Shown here one piece after another: positions 1-8,252 of a DNA stretch of 64,000 nucleotides (position 1 is its first letter; every line of letters begins with the position of its first letter). The stretch is from JAEVZK01 sp038202925 (GTDB taxonomy: Bacteria; Armatimonadota; Fimbriimonadia; Fimbriimonadales; Fimbriimonadaceae): contig JBBREM010000001.1 of the NCBI GenBank assembly GCA_038202925.1, positions 1 through 64,000 of the forward strand, written 5' to 3'. The notes under the pieces are model-generated. The model worked only from the letters and a program-made list of their open reading frames with translations. It ran no database searches and had not been told where the DNA came from. The translations under genes were made by a program, and so were the position numbers.

Positions 1-1667
1 ACCACGAGCACCTGGCCGGTGCCTTCGAAGAACTTGTTGCTCGCGTCGGCTACGGAGGCGGAGATTGTGTAATCGTAGTCATTAGGAAGCGCATCGGGAT
101 CGCCTTCCACGCGAGTGTCGAAATCGAGGACGGCCTCGCCCTTCTCGTTGGTGGTGCCTTCGACCTTCTGGCTGTACTCGCCCATCACGCCCGCGCCGGG
201 CTCCTCGCTGTAGTCGCCCTCGTCGCCGTATTCAGACGGGTCGTAATCGTAGTGCTGCAGACGGGTGATGTAGGCCTGGACCTTCGCGCTGACGACGGGC
301 CCGCCGAAGTAATACTCCGCCTTCACCGTGGCCTGGGCGTGGTCGCCGTAGACGACGTACTTCTTGGGCGAAGTGACGGCGATCGAGAATTCGGGTTTGC
401 GGTAGGCGGCGAGGTTGACGTAAAAGTCGTCGGCGGCACCGCCGAATTTAGCGTTGACGGTGTAGGTGCCCGGCTTGTCTTCCGAGTTTGTCTGGTAGGT
501 TCCGGCGAACGTGCCGCGCGCGGAGAGCGGGGCCGTGAACCTGTGGACCGAGTTGCCATCCGCGTCGAGGACTTCGAGCTCAACGGTTCCCGTGCCGGGC
601 AGCCGGTAGTCGGCCCCTTGGAGCTTGCGAACGACTCCTTTGAACTGCACGAGATCGCCGGGCCGGTAGATCGGGCGATCCCCGTACATGAATATGCGGT
701 GGGTTCCGCGCTTAGGGTTGTAGGTCTGGGTGTCGACGACGGCGTAGCTGTCGCCCTTGCGGACAACCATCACCATCTGCTTCTCGTTCTCGACGGGAGC
801 CGGGATAGTGGCGATGCCGTTGGCATCGGTGCCGAGCTGGTTCGATCCCATCTGCACGAACGCGCCCGGGATGGGCGCGCCGGTGACGAGATCGGCGACA
901 AAGCAGGTCGACTTGCCTTGCGCGGTCTTCACGACCATGCCGATGGTGGAAACGTTCATGTAGGTCGAGCGGCTCTGCTTGCCCACCGTGCAGCGCACGT
1001 AATAGAAGCCCTGAGCCAGCTTGGGTAGGTTGATCGGCTCAGTAAACACGCCTTCAATATCCTTGCTGAGCAGCTCCTTGGCGAAGTGGTCGCTCTTCAC
1101 CGAAGCCGTGCTGGGGTCGACGCCGCCCTCGTTGCCGGGGCGCGAGAATGAGTAGAGCAGGGTGCGAAGGCCGCCGCCTTTGATGATCCGGTTCAGATCC
1201 AAGCGGTAGTAATTGATCGTGGTTTTGGCGGCGGGATCGAAGCCACGGAGCTGGAACGAGGGCGTTTCGTCGGGGGTGAAGACGCGCTGGCTGGCGTACA
1301 ACTCGAGTTCGGGATCCTTGGGCTTGAGAGCCACATCCAACTCGGTCGTTTTGCCCTCATTTACGACGAGAATACGATCCTTGCTTGTGTGGGCTCGGGC
1401 GTCGGCGCTGACCGTATAGACGCCGGCGGGGATGCCGCGCAGGTCGAACGTGCCATCTTTGGCGGCTGTGATCTCGATCACCCGTTTTAGCTCGGCGCTT
1501 TCGCCGCGGAAGACGAGGCTGATCGACGCCTTGGGCAGGGGCTTGCCATTTTCGGCCATGGTGACGCGGCCATGCACGCTGCCAATCGGGACTTCAGTGG
1601 CGATATCGTAGCCAAGCATGGCGATACAGAGGGCGGCGGAGAGGATGAGGGAGATGCGGCGGATCAT
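1..1667 (-). CDS. Alpha-2-macroglobulin-like protein, N-terminal part (3' end outside window)
   Basis: The reverse frame is open from an ATG at 1667 to the window edge, giving 555 residues without a stop. The N-terminus (MIRRISLILSAALCIAML) looks like a signal peptide or anchor. A carboxypeptidase-regulatory/Ig-like segment follows (GRVTMAENGKPLPKASISL, about residues 30-110). Next comes the hallmark macroglobulin MG2 motif IYRPGDLVQFKGVVR near residue 332, then YRKPEFSIAVTSPKKY near residue 420. Bacterial A2M proteins are envelope-anchored protease traps that guard the periplasm. The bait region and any thioester motif would lie beyond the edge, so the trapping type cannot be told. No Shine-Dalgarno precedes the ATG; a heptamer repeat fills the upstream gap. 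Family call is firm; function is by homology. Confidence 0.85.
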   Translation of the reverse strand, partial: MIRRISLILSAALCIAMLGYDIATEVPIGSVHGRVTMAENGKPLPKASISLVFRGESAELKRVIEITAAKDGTFDLRGIPAGVYTVSADARAHTSKDRILVVNEGKTTELDVALKPKDPELELYASQRVFTPDETPSFQLRGFDPAAKTTINYYRLDLNRIIKGGGLRTLLYSFSRPGNEGGVDPSTASVKSDHFAKELLSKDIEGVFTEPINLPKLAQGFYYVRCTVGKQSRSTYMNVSTIGMVVKTAQGKSTCFVADLVTGAPIPGAFVQMGSNQLGTDANGIATIPAPVENEKQMVMVVRKGDSYAVVDTQTYNPKRGTHRIFMYGDRPIYRPGDLVQFKGVVRKLQGADYRLPGTGTVELEVLDADGNSVHRFTAPLSARGTFAGTYQTNSEDKPGTYTVNAKFGGAADDFYVNLAAYRKPEFSIAVTSPKKYVVYGDHAQATVKAEYYFGGPVVSAKVQAYITRLQHYDYDPSEYGDEGDYSEEPGAGVMGEYSQKVEGTTNEKGEAVLDFDTRVEGDPDALPNDYDYTISASVADASNKFFEGTGQVLV

Positions 1668-1670
1668 TTT

Positions 1671-1733
1671 CTAATTTGGAATTTGGAGTTTGGAATTTGG
1701 AATTGGGGCGTTGGGTGTTGGGTATCGGGTGTT
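1671..1733. repeat. Heptanucleotide repeat array H1 (9 x 7 bp)
   Basis: Nine consecutive 7-bp units with exact spacing. On the + strand they run ctaattt, ggaattt, ggagttt, ggaattt, ggaattg, gggcgtt, gggtgtt, gggtatc, gggtgtt. The array fills the whole gap between the stop of the membrane-protein gene (1732-1734) and 3 bp before the ATG of the macroglobulin gene. It resembles the short tandemly repeated repetitive (STRR) heptamers known from cyanobacteria. Confidence 0.85.
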
Positions 1734-3123
1734 AAGGCGTTGCGGCCTTGTGTTCTCTTGATATGGCGTAGAGGGCGGCGGCTACTGCGGCTACGGCGAT
1801 GGAGAGGATCAGAAGTGCCTTTTGCTTTTCGTCGCGGGCTAGGTCCATCCAGGGGAGGAGCCAGGCGTAGCTGAGGGCGGTGAAGGTGCCGAGTCCGGCT
1901 GTGATGCCTAGCGGGGCTAGAGTGGATGCTCCGCGGAACCCTTCGACAACGGCGGCGAAGCTGAAGCCGACGACTAGCCCGATCACGCCCTTGCTGCCGA
2001 GCATAACGGCGGCGGCGGCGGGAATTGCGGCGAGGATGGCGAGCCAGAGAAGATGGGATACGGGGTCGCGCCAGCCTTTGACAGTCGCGCCCCTTGCCCA
2101 TTCGATGGGGAGCAGAGGCATCAGTGCGCCGATGCAGATCCCGACCATCGTGTAGTGCTGCCCGATGTCCAGCGCCTTCGCGCCTTCGGGATGGCTCTCG
2201 CGGAACAGGCGGTAGACGAGGATGGAGGCGGCGACGGCCATCGAGGCGAGGCCTCGCACGCTGCCAAGCAATGCGAGGGTGGCCGCGCCGCCGACGAGTC
2301 CGACGGACATGCCGAAGCCGAGCTTGAGGCTAAAGGCGATGGTAGCGCCGGCGACCCAGAGGACGGTGGCGACGGCGAAGCGGAAGGCTTCTGGCTGCTC
2401 TTCACCGGCAAGGAGCCAGTTCACCGCGGCAGCAAGTACGACGCCTCCCATCCAGAGCCCGACAAGCTGCACGTCGTCGAGGTATTTCCAGCAGACGAGC
2501 GAGCCCGCGAGCAGGATCAGGAGGAAAAGAACGCCTTGGCGCGCAAAAGCGCTGGCCTTCTGCGTGAACGCCCCGGAGACGACGGCGGCGGCGAGGGCGA
2601 CCAGGCCAAGCGCGATGCCAGCGTTGCCGGCGGGCTCCGAGCCGACCGCCTCGCGGCCGAGGAAATCGGCGGCGATGACGAACAATGAGAGAGCGGCGCA
2701 GGCGTACCCTTCTCTGCGGCTCCTACCGTAGCTGCTGGAGATGGCTCCGACGAAGACGCCGACAACTAGTCCGAGTTGCGCCTGATGCAGGGCTTCAATT
2801 GGGACAAGGTGGACGAGCGAACCGCCGAGGACGGCCTTTCCAAGCGGCACTGCCCACCTCGACGGGGTGGCGGAGGCGCTGAAGAGGGCCATCAACATTC
2901 CTAGGCCCAGCGCGAGTGAAATCGCCGAGCCGAAGGCGAAAGTGGACGGCCACATCAGGGTCGCGCCGGTAAACAGGAGGAGAACAATCGCACAGACAAT
3001 GCCGCCGTTGCGGGTGGCGAGTCGGTCGGCGGAGCCGGGGGCGTCTCCTTTCGACATCGGAAAGAGGGCCGCGGCGACGGCGAGGATAAGGGCGAGGAGG
3101 GGCAAAACCAGGTTGTTTGTCAT
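1732..3123 (-). CDS. Polytopic membrane protein of unknown function
   Basis: 463 residues, almost entirely hydrophobic, with roughly 12-14 transmembrane helices separated by short loops (for example NLVLPLLALILAVAAALFP at the N-terminus). I chose the ATG at 3123, which puts the first helix at the N-terminus. A TTG at 3171 would add 16 polar residues. I do not recognise the family. Small-residue-rich helices (Gly/Ala/Val) and a repeated GLVVG/GLGMLMAL pattern suggest a channel or transporter-like fold, but no substrate motif is visible. It is co-directional with the macroglobulin gene downstream, so they may be cotranscribed across repeat H1. No gene with a telling function lies upstream. Confidence 0.7.
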   Translation of the reverse strand: MTNNLVLPLLALILAVAAALFPMSKGDAPGSADRLATRNGGIVCAIVLLLFTGATLMWPSTFAFGSAISLALGLGMLMALFSASATPSRWAVPLGKAVLGGSLVHLVPIEALHQAQLGLVVGVFVGAISSSYGRSRREGYACAALSLFVIAADFLGREAVGSEPAGNAGIALGLVALAAAVVSGAFTQKASAFARQGVLFLLILLAGSLVCWKYLDDVQLVGLWMGGVVLAAAVNWLLAGEEQPEAFRFAVATVLWVAGATIAFSLKLGFGMSVGLVGGAATLALLGSVRGLASMAVAASILVYRLFRESHPEGAKALDIGQHYTMVGICIGALMPLLPIEWARGATVKGWRDPVSHLLWLAILAAIPAAAAVMLGSKGVIGLVVGFSFAAVVEGFRGASTLAPLGITAGLGTFTALSYAWLLPWMDLARDEKQKALLILSIAVAAVAAALYAISREHKAATP

Positions 3124-3524
3124 TGTGGGCCACGCGTCCGTGCGTGATCGTGTGATCTGACGCTCATTCAATCAGGAAGCATCGCGCATTGCAAATTATT
3201 TTCTTTGCGATTATTGTCTTTGGTCTGGCGGCAGCATCTTAACAGCCCCTTATCGACTGAACCCCATTGTCCCCAAGGCTTCGCCATCCTTGGCTTCGCC
3301 AGTCCCCCTAGGCCCCCGGAGGGGACCAGGGGGAGCGGATGTCGCCATCCATGGCGACAGTGCGTTGCTCGCTTGCGCCGTCTTACTTCAAGGCTTGCTT
3401 AGCTGCTGAATCTCGCGAGACGGGAACCACGCGATAGGCTACAAGCGATGGTTTATCTCGATCCCTCGGCTTCGCTCGGAATGACAATTGTCAGGCTTGC
3501 GCGGGGGATAAGAGCCAGCGCTCC
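3124..3524. other. Intergenic region with hairpins and one dispersed palindrome
   Basis: No credible gene. 3186-3215 is AT-rich and could hold the promoter of the reverse-strand membrane-protein gene, but I see no clear -35/-10 pair. 3306-3337 is a C-run/G-run inverted repeat (cccccta...aggggga type), and 3348-3360 has the small palindrome cgccatccatggcg. 3461-3492 is a copy of dispersed element family A. Confidence 0.5.
3461..3492. repeat. Dispersed element family A, copy 1
   Basis: Core atccctcggcttcgctcgga followed by atgacaattgtc. Nearly the same string recurs at 7573, 8215 and 45286; related longer forms occur at 14861, 17853 and 51398. All lie in gaps or at gene ends. It is the widespread type of short palindrome read as tcatcctgagcgaagccgaa on the other strand. 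Confidence 0.75.
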
Positions 3525-4577
3525 TTAAGAAACTTTGGCGAGCTCCGATTTTAGCGTGTTGATCGCGTCGATGTTTTCGGGGTCGATGCCATTTAGCGCG
3601 GCGAGGTACAGGGAGACGAAATCTCCGTACAGGGCTAGGCTGAGCATCTTGGCGAGAAGGGTGTCGCCCTTGGCCCCGACCACGTGAAACGCGGCGGTCT
3701 TGCCGACTAGCTGTTCGGTGACTTGGGCTCGCTTCTTCATCTTTGCCGTTTCCGATCCATCCTCCAAGATAACTGCGGCCCAGCATTGCACGCCTTGCTC
3801 GCGGGCCTTGCCCCAGCCGAGGATCTCATTGTGATTGAGCTCGGGGAAGGCGTTGGCAAAGGCCATATTTTTCGCATTTTCGTTGATTTGGCCCTTCCAG
3901 CGGTTGGCGACGGTGCCCTGCCAGGAGCCAAGGCCGTAAAGGACGGCGAGCTTTCCGTGAAGGGCTTGAGCGAGAATTTTGGGCTCGCTGCTTCGGGCTT
4001 CGACCGTCCAGGTGGGAATCAGCTGATCGAGGAGGGCGAAGGCGGCTTCGTAGTCTTGCTCAGGGATGAGCTTGAGGCGCTCGCAGGCGACGAGGACGGG
4101 GATGAGCATGAAGCCGAGCGCGGTGCGGGGAGGCTGGCCGCCGGGGATTTGGATGACGGCGTTGCCATCTTGGCGGGCGATCTCGGCGAGCTTGCCTCCG
4201 CTTGTCACGCAGATGATGCGAGCACCAGCCTTCTTGGCGTCAGCGTAGGCGCTTAGGGTTTCTTCGGTGTTGCCCGAGTAGCTGGCGGCGAAGACGAGAT
4301 CGCCGAGGCCGACGAAGTTGGGGAGATGATAGTCGCGGTTGACGATGAACGGCGCGCCGCCGTGGGCCTCGAAGATCGCCTTGGTGAAATCTCCACCAGC
4401 GGCGGAGCCGCCGAGACCGGTGAGCATCACGAGGCTGGGTCGGTTCTCGAGCTTGGGGAGATCGGCTTGGCGGGCGATCTCCAGCGCTTTTCGGCACTGG
4501 GCCGGGAACTGCTCGGTGAGGCCGAGCATGTTTTTGGGGTCGAGGCGGGTGACGTAGGCGCGATCGTCGAGGATCAT
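3525..4577 (-). CDS. Bifunctional phosphoglucose/phosphomannose isomerase
   Basis: 350 residues with the SIS (sugar isomerase) fold. It interconverts glucose-6-P or mannose-6-P with fructose-6-P, feeding glycolysis and GDP-mannose supply. Visible family motifs are GLGGSAAGGD near residue 55, the sugar-phosphate loop SYSGNTEETL near residue 98, PRTALGFMLIPVL near residue 150, and FPELNHNEILGWGK with the catalytic Glu/His in the second SIS domain. The ATG at 4577 leaves 10 bp after the stop of the upstream SpoIIM-like gene. An earlier in-frame start at 4604 would overlap that gene and is less likely. The length matches the bacterial/archaeal PGI/PMI family. Confidence 0.88.
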   Translation of the reverse strand: MILDDRAYVTRLDPKNMLGLTEQFPAQCRKALEIARQADLPKLENRPSLVMLTGLGGSAAGGDFTKAIFEAHGGAPFIVNRDYHLPNFVGLGDLVFAASYSGNTEETLSAYADAKKAGARIICVTSGGKLAEIARQDGNAVIQIPGGQPPRTALGFMLIPVLVACERLKLIPEQDYEAAFALLDQLIPTWTVEARSSEPKILAQALHGKLAVLYGLGSWQGTVANRWKGQINENAKNMAFANAFPELNHNEILGWGKAREQGVQCWAAVILEDGSETAKMKKRAQVTEQLVGKTAAFHVVGAKGDTLLAKMLSLALYGDFVSLYLAALNGIDPENIDAINTLKSELAKVS

Positions 4578-4587
4578 GGGTGCTAGC

Positions 4588-5577
4588 TTATCCCTGAGCC
4601 TCACCGCTGGAGGCAGGCTCAGACGATTTCCCCATTTGCGTCCAGAAGAGTGCCCAGGCGGCGGCGCTGCTCAGGGCGAAGGCGACCTTGAGGGCGTCGG
4701 GAATGCGGGGATTGAAGCTGAAAAAGCCTTCAATCGGGGCCGCCATGAACATCATGAGGATCGAGGTGGTGAGCAGGACGATCGCGTCCTTTCCGGCGGA
4801 TTTGAGCGCCGCGGCGCGGCGACGGCGGCCAGGATTGATCAGCGCATAGCCCATGACCAGCCCGGCGGCTCCCGACAACACGAGGCCGGATATCTCGGTC
4901 ACACCGTGAGGCGAAACGGAGATGAACAGGTGCGGCATCTTGCCAGCGGGGGCCATCTCGTGGGCGAGCGCACCGAACAGCGTGCCGTTGCGATACAGGA
5001 TGCCAACGGTGCCGAGGCCGAAGGTCGACGCCGCGACGCCCCCGCCCAGCACGGCCTGCAGCGGGTTGTTGGTCATGTAGAAGCCGGTCATCATGATCGA
5101 CTGATCGGGCGATGCCTCGTCGAATTCGCCCGATTTCCACTTTTCGAAGACCTGCTCCCAGCCTTCGGGGACGAAGACGGTGCGGCTCTGCGGGAACAAG
5201 TCGAGCATGTGGAAGGCGAGAAAGCCGGAAAGCACGAAAGTGAGGGCGCTGGTAAGCGCGAACCACCGGCAGCGGCGGACAGTTTGGGCGGCGAGGTTCA
5301 TGCCTTCTACCAGCGAACGCCACAGCGGATGGCGCGGACTTCGGTATAAGATGCCATAAGCGCGCGCAACCGTATCGTTCAAGAACTGGATCAGTTGTAT
5401 ATTGTTCGAACGCGTGCGCGCGGTAGCTAAGTCCGCCGAGACACGGCGGTACAGCTTGATGAAGTCATGAAACTCTTCACCCTTGAGTTTGGCCGGCGAG
5501 ATGTCGGCACGGTCGCACAGGTGGGTCAGGCGCTGCCAGTCCGCCTCTCTCTTTTGCACGAAGGCTACTTCGTTCAT
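4588..5577 (-). CDS. SpoIIM-like (stage II sporulation protein M family) membrane protein
   Basis: 329 residues. The soluble N-terminus carries the family signature WQRLTHLCDRA...LYRRVSADLATART (residues 14-58), followed by about five membrane segments from residue 105. SpoIIM domains occur in many non-sporulating bacteria, often beside DUF58/RDD/MoxR genes; none of those is here. In sporulators SpoIIM belongs to a septal peptidoglycan-remodelling complex, and a role in envelope remodelling is possible but unproven. The N-terminal match to the family supports the ATG at 5577. This makes the gene's 5' end overlap the 5' region of the divergent gene that follows. Confidence 0.82.
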   Translation of the reverse strand: MNEVAFVQKREADWQRLTHLCDRADISPAKLKGEEFHDFIKLYRRVSADLATARTRSNNIQLIQFLNDTVARAYGILYRSPRHPLWRSLVEGMNLAAQTVRRCRWFALTSALTFVLSGFLAFHMLDLFPQSRTVFVPEGWEQVFEKWKSGEFDEASPDQSIMMTGFYMTNNPLQAVLGGGVAASTFGLGTVGILYRNGTLFGALAHEMAPAGKMPHLFISVSPHGVTEISGLVLSGAAGLVMGYALINPGRRRRAAALKSAGKDAIVLLTTSILMMFMAAPIEGFFSFNPRIPDALKVAFALSSAAAWALFWTQMGKSSEPASSGEAQG

Positions 5578-6420
5578 CGGCTGTTTGCCAGTGTACTGCT
5601 GCTTCTCGCGTTGGCAGCCGGGGCGTGGGCGGGCGGGACGACGCAGATCGTGGACGCGAAGATCGCGGAAGTGACGGAGCGCGGCTTCGTGCTGCAGGTC
5701 GGGACGGACAGCATTTCGGTCGAGGACTCGGGCTCGACCAAGTTTTGGAAGGGCAAGGCGGCGGTGAAGCGCGGTGCATTCGCGGTCAGTGATCTCGTTA
5801 CGGCACGGATCAAGACTTCGACGGATACTCCCGAGCTGCGGGAGATCGCTGATCGCGAGTCGTGGAAATGGCTGGACAACGTGCGCAAGCAGCCGGTGGT
5901 GGGCACGATCGAAAAGGTCGATCCAAAGTATCTGACGCTGAAACTCGAGGATGGCACTTCATTCTCGTATCGCGCGACAGAGAAGAGCAAAGTCGAGATG
6001 AAGGGCAGGCCAGATATGAAGCTGACGGACCTGGAGGTCGGGCAAAAGGTGTATGCGAAGGGCCGCACGCTGGCGACGCTCGACACCTGGCTGGCGCTCA
6101 TCACCGATACGCCATTGGCGCCGAAAGCAGTGAAGGGCAAGTCGAGCGGCGGCAAACGGGGAAGCAAAGCGAAGGTGCTGCCGGCTCACGGCTCGATCGA
6201 CGGACTGGTGCTGGGCCATACGGCGCAGTTCCACATGTTCGATATCGCCCACGACGCGGCGACCTTGCATATCACCTACACAAGCACCACAAAGTTCATC
6301 CTTGATGGCATTGCTGTCAAAGCTGTAGCAATTCAGCCTAACCAGAAAACAATTGTCTTTTACTCGCGCGACAAGTTCGGTAGAATTGTCGCCTCTAGAG
6401 TCGAACTTTCTACCCGGTAG
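5554..6420 (+). CDS. Secreted protein of unknown function
   Basis: About 288 residues from a TTG at 5554. I chose this start because it places a signal peptide at the N-terminus (HEGYFVHRLFASVLLLLALAAGAWAG). An ATG at 5467 would add 29 residues antisense to the SpoIIM-like gene. Neither start has a clear Shine-Dalgarno. The mature part contains two similar beta-rich stretches (IVDAKIAEVTERGFVLQVG near residue 28; VGTIEKVDPKYLTLKLEDG near residue 110), each followed by a GQKVYAKGRT-like or DLVTARIKT-like strand. This is the pattern of OB/DUF5666-type metal- or ligand-binding beta barrels, but I do not recognise a named family. Confidence 0.6.
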   Translation: MHEGYFVHRLFASVLLLLALAAGAWAGGTTQIVDAKIAEVTERGFVLQVGTDSISVEDSGSTKFWKGKAAVKRGAFAVSDLVTARIKTSTDTPELREIADRESWKWLDNVRKQPVVGTIEKVDPKYLTLKLEDGTSFSYRATEKSKVEMKGRPDMKLTDLEVGQKVYAKGRTLATLDTWLALITDTPLAPKAVKGKSSGGKRGSKAKVLPAHGSIDGLVLGHTAQFHMFDIAHDAATLHITYTSTTKFILDGIAVKAVAIQPNQKTIVFYSRDKFGRIVASRVELSTR

Positions 6421-6564
6421 CGGCGTAAAGGTTTGAACAGGGTCGGGGAAACGCACGTCTGCAGTAAGACTGTCGCAAAAGCCATTGGCATGGCCCTTGC
6501 AACAGGCCTTCGGGAGAGGCAGAAATCGTTGTCCGCCTGCACCGTCGCAGGGACAGCCTTAATC

Positions 6565-7419
6565 ATGAGCGCACATCCGCATCCATCGGATCACGAGGAA
6601 GGGATACCCAGTTATCTCGGCCGGCTGACCCAAGCACCGCTCCTCACCGCCGAGGCAGAGGTCGTTTTAACTCGCGCCGTGCAGCGCGGGGATTGTTGCG
6701 CCAAGCAGCGACTGATCGAGTCGAACATGCGGCTGGTGATCAACATCGCCAAGACCTACCGCAACCGAGCCATCCCGCTCGAAGATTTGATCCAAGAAGG
6801 CGCCATCGGCCTCATGCAGGCAGCCGAGCGTTTCGATCCTGAAAAGGGCTTCCGCTTCTCGACCTATGCCACCCACTGGATCAAGCAGGCGATCGGACGA
6901 GCCATCGACAACAAGTCCAAGGCGATCCGGCTACCCGCTCACGTTTCGCAATCATTGCGGAAGGTGGAGAGGGAAAGGTTGCGGCTGTCTCGCGAACTCG
7001 GGCAGGATCCGACGCCCGAGCAGCTTGCGGCGGCGATCGGAATTTCTCCTAAGAAGCTGTTGGGCCTGATGCAGTCGTCGCAGGAGCTGCTTTCGCTTGA
7101 CATGACGGTTGGAGAATCGGGCGGGATGACGCTGGGCGGGCTGATCAAGGACACCGCGAACGGCGATCCCGAGAGTCTGATGTTGAGCCAGGAAATGATT
7201 CACGAGTTGCAACGCATCATGCTCGAGCTGAACGAGCGCGAGCAGCGTGTCATGCGCCTGCGCTTCCGCCTGGATGGCGATCAGGCCCCGCTGCAGGATG
7301 AGATCGCGAAGGAGATGAAGCTCTCACGCGAGCGCATCCGGCAAATCGAGGTCCAGGCGATCAAGAAGCTGCGAGCGCTGGCCCAGCGGCGGCGTCTTCG
7401 CGACATGCTTACGCAATAG
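6565..7419 (+). CDS. RNA polymerase sigma factor, sigma-70 family (RpoD-like)
   Basis: 284 residues. Region 1.2 (YLGRLTQAPLLTAEAEV) is followed by region 2 with RLIESNMRLVINIAKTYRNR and the -10-reading helix FRFSTYATHWIKQAIGRAI. Region 3 (EQLAAAIGISPKKL) and region 4 with the -35 helix-turn-helix (LSRERIRQIEVQAIKKLR) complete the protein. All DNA-contacting regions are present but the long region 1.1 is missing, so this is a group 2-type or primary-like factor rather than ECF. The ATG at 6565 fits the usual start of region 1.2. The longer frame from 6433 adds 44 residues of non-homologous sequence. Confidence 0.9.
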   Translation: MSAHPHPSDHEEGIPSYLGRLTQAPLLTAEAEVVLTRAVQRGDCCAKQRLIESNMRLVINIAKTYRNRAIPLEDLIQEGAIGLMQAAERFDPEKGFRFSTYATHWIKQAIGRAIDNKSKAIRLPAHVSQSLRKVERERLRLSRELGQDPTPEQLAAAIGISPKKLLGLMQSSQELLSLDMTVGESGGMTLGGLIKDTANGDPESLMLSQEMIHELQRIMLELNEREQRVMRLRFRLDGDQAPLQDEIAKEMKLSRERIRQIEVQAIKKLRALAQRRRLRDMLTQ

Positions 7420-7455
7420 CTCCAGGAATGTCCGAGCCGCTGATTGACCGTAGAG

Positions 7456-7474
7456 GCTGAAGCTTAGCTTCAGC
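7456..7474 (+). terminator. Hairpin after the sigma factor gene
   Basis: Perfect inverted repeat gctgaagc-tta-gcttcagc about 40 bp after the stop codon. It has no T-run, so termination is only possible. Similar gctgaagcttcagc strings are common dispersed repeats. Confidence 0.35.
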
Positions 7475-7517
7475 ACTCCGAAGGCGGCTTCGCCGCGGCT
7501 CCGGCTTTGACGGATTC

Positions 7518-7542
7518 GGGACAGGAATGTCCCCTCACAGTG
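7518..7542. repeat. Dispersed element family C, copy 1
   Basis: Core palindrome gggacaggaatgtccc followed by ctcacagtg. It matches the copies at 8173, 48001 and 53545, where the palindrome is followed by cactgg(gt). Confidence 0.7.
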
Positions 7543-7572
7543 TTCCTCCCAATAGGTTCTGACCCACGCTGG

Positions 7573-7600
7573 CTCCCTCGGCTTCGCTCGGGATGATAGT
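7573..7600. repeat. Dispersed element family A, copy 2
   Basis: ctccctcggcttcgctcggg followed by atgatagt. It directly precedes the truncated dioxygenase frame at 7620. Confidence 0.75.
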
Positions 7601-7619
7601 TGTTGGCTTGGGGTGCTGA

Positions 7620-7979
7620 GCTGCGCGGGTCCAGGCGATCGAGCCGCTCAGCGGCATCTTTGGCCGAGTTGGCGCGGGCGGGGTTCACCATGTGGCGTTT
7701 CGTGTCAAGGACGAAGAAGAATTGCTCAATCTGGAGTCGAAGGTGCGCGCGGCGGGTTTGCAGACTTCGGGTGAAGTGGACCGGTTCTGGTTCCGAAGCG
7801 TATATTTTCGGGAGCCGGGCGGGATTCTCTTTGAACTGGCGACGGACGGGCCGGGGTTCGGTGCGGACGAAGACATGGAGCACCTCGGGGAGAAGCTGGT
7901 GCTGCCGCCGTTCCTGGAGGCCAGGCGCGCGGAGATCGAAGCGGGGTTAACGCCGCTGCCGGATTTGGCGGTGCGTTGA
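7620..7979 (+). pseudogene. Ring-cleaving dioxygenase (vicinal oxygen chelate family), C-terminal remnant
   Basis: The open frame from 7620 reads AIEPLSGIFGRVGAGGVHH, then VAFRVKDEEELLNLESK, then VDRFWFRSVYFREPGGILFE, and ends near PPFLEARRAEIEAGL. This is the C-terminal third of MhqO/LinE/PcpA-type glyoxalase-fold dioxygenases. These Fe(II) enzymes are usually about 310 residues, and the His and Glu metal ligands fall in GVHHVAF and in the GGILFE strand. The N-terminal two thirds are absent. A stop at 7617 precedes the frame and the only internal start is the GTG at 7692. A dispersed repeat lies directly upstream. I read this as a gene remnant, not a working enzyme. Confidence 0.75.
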
Positions 7980-8252
7980 GGAGATACCAGACCGAAGGAA
8001 TATGAATTTTAGGTCCGTACGTGCGCAACACGTGTGGCCGTCACGGCACGTGACGCCCAAATTTCGCGACGTTTCCGAATCGTGGCATGCCGCCACGGCT
8101 ACACGCCTTCGGCGTAGGCAAGCGGTCGACGACGAGTCCTTCGTCTACTCCACTTCGTTCTGTGGGTGAATCGGGGACAGAAATGTCCCCGCCACTGGGT
8201 CAGTAGTGTCAACCGAGATCCTTCGGCTTCGCTCAGGATGACGAGATTGGGT
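7980..8252. other. Repeat-rich gap, no gene
   Basis: 8039-8055 holds the palindrome-like cgtcacggcacgtgacg. 8085-8125 contains gccacggctacacgccttcg, shared with 17805-17830 (family D). 8173-8200 is a family C copy (ggggacagaaatgtcccc, then cactgggt). 8215-8245 is a family A copy (gatccttcggcttcgctcag, then gatgac). No open frame here resembles a protein. Confidence 0.6.

Noticed and set aside
1572..1874. Short forward ORF containing the peptide NLEFGIWN
   Set aside because: The peptide is a translation of the heptamer repeat H1, and the same words arise from H5. Such peptides are common false genes.
2053..2688. 211-codon forward ORF opposite the polytopic membrane protein
   Set aside because: Composition rich in Asp, Glu and Gly is the complement of Ala/Val/Leu codons of the membrane protein; the hydrophobic helices on the reverse strand are far more convincing.
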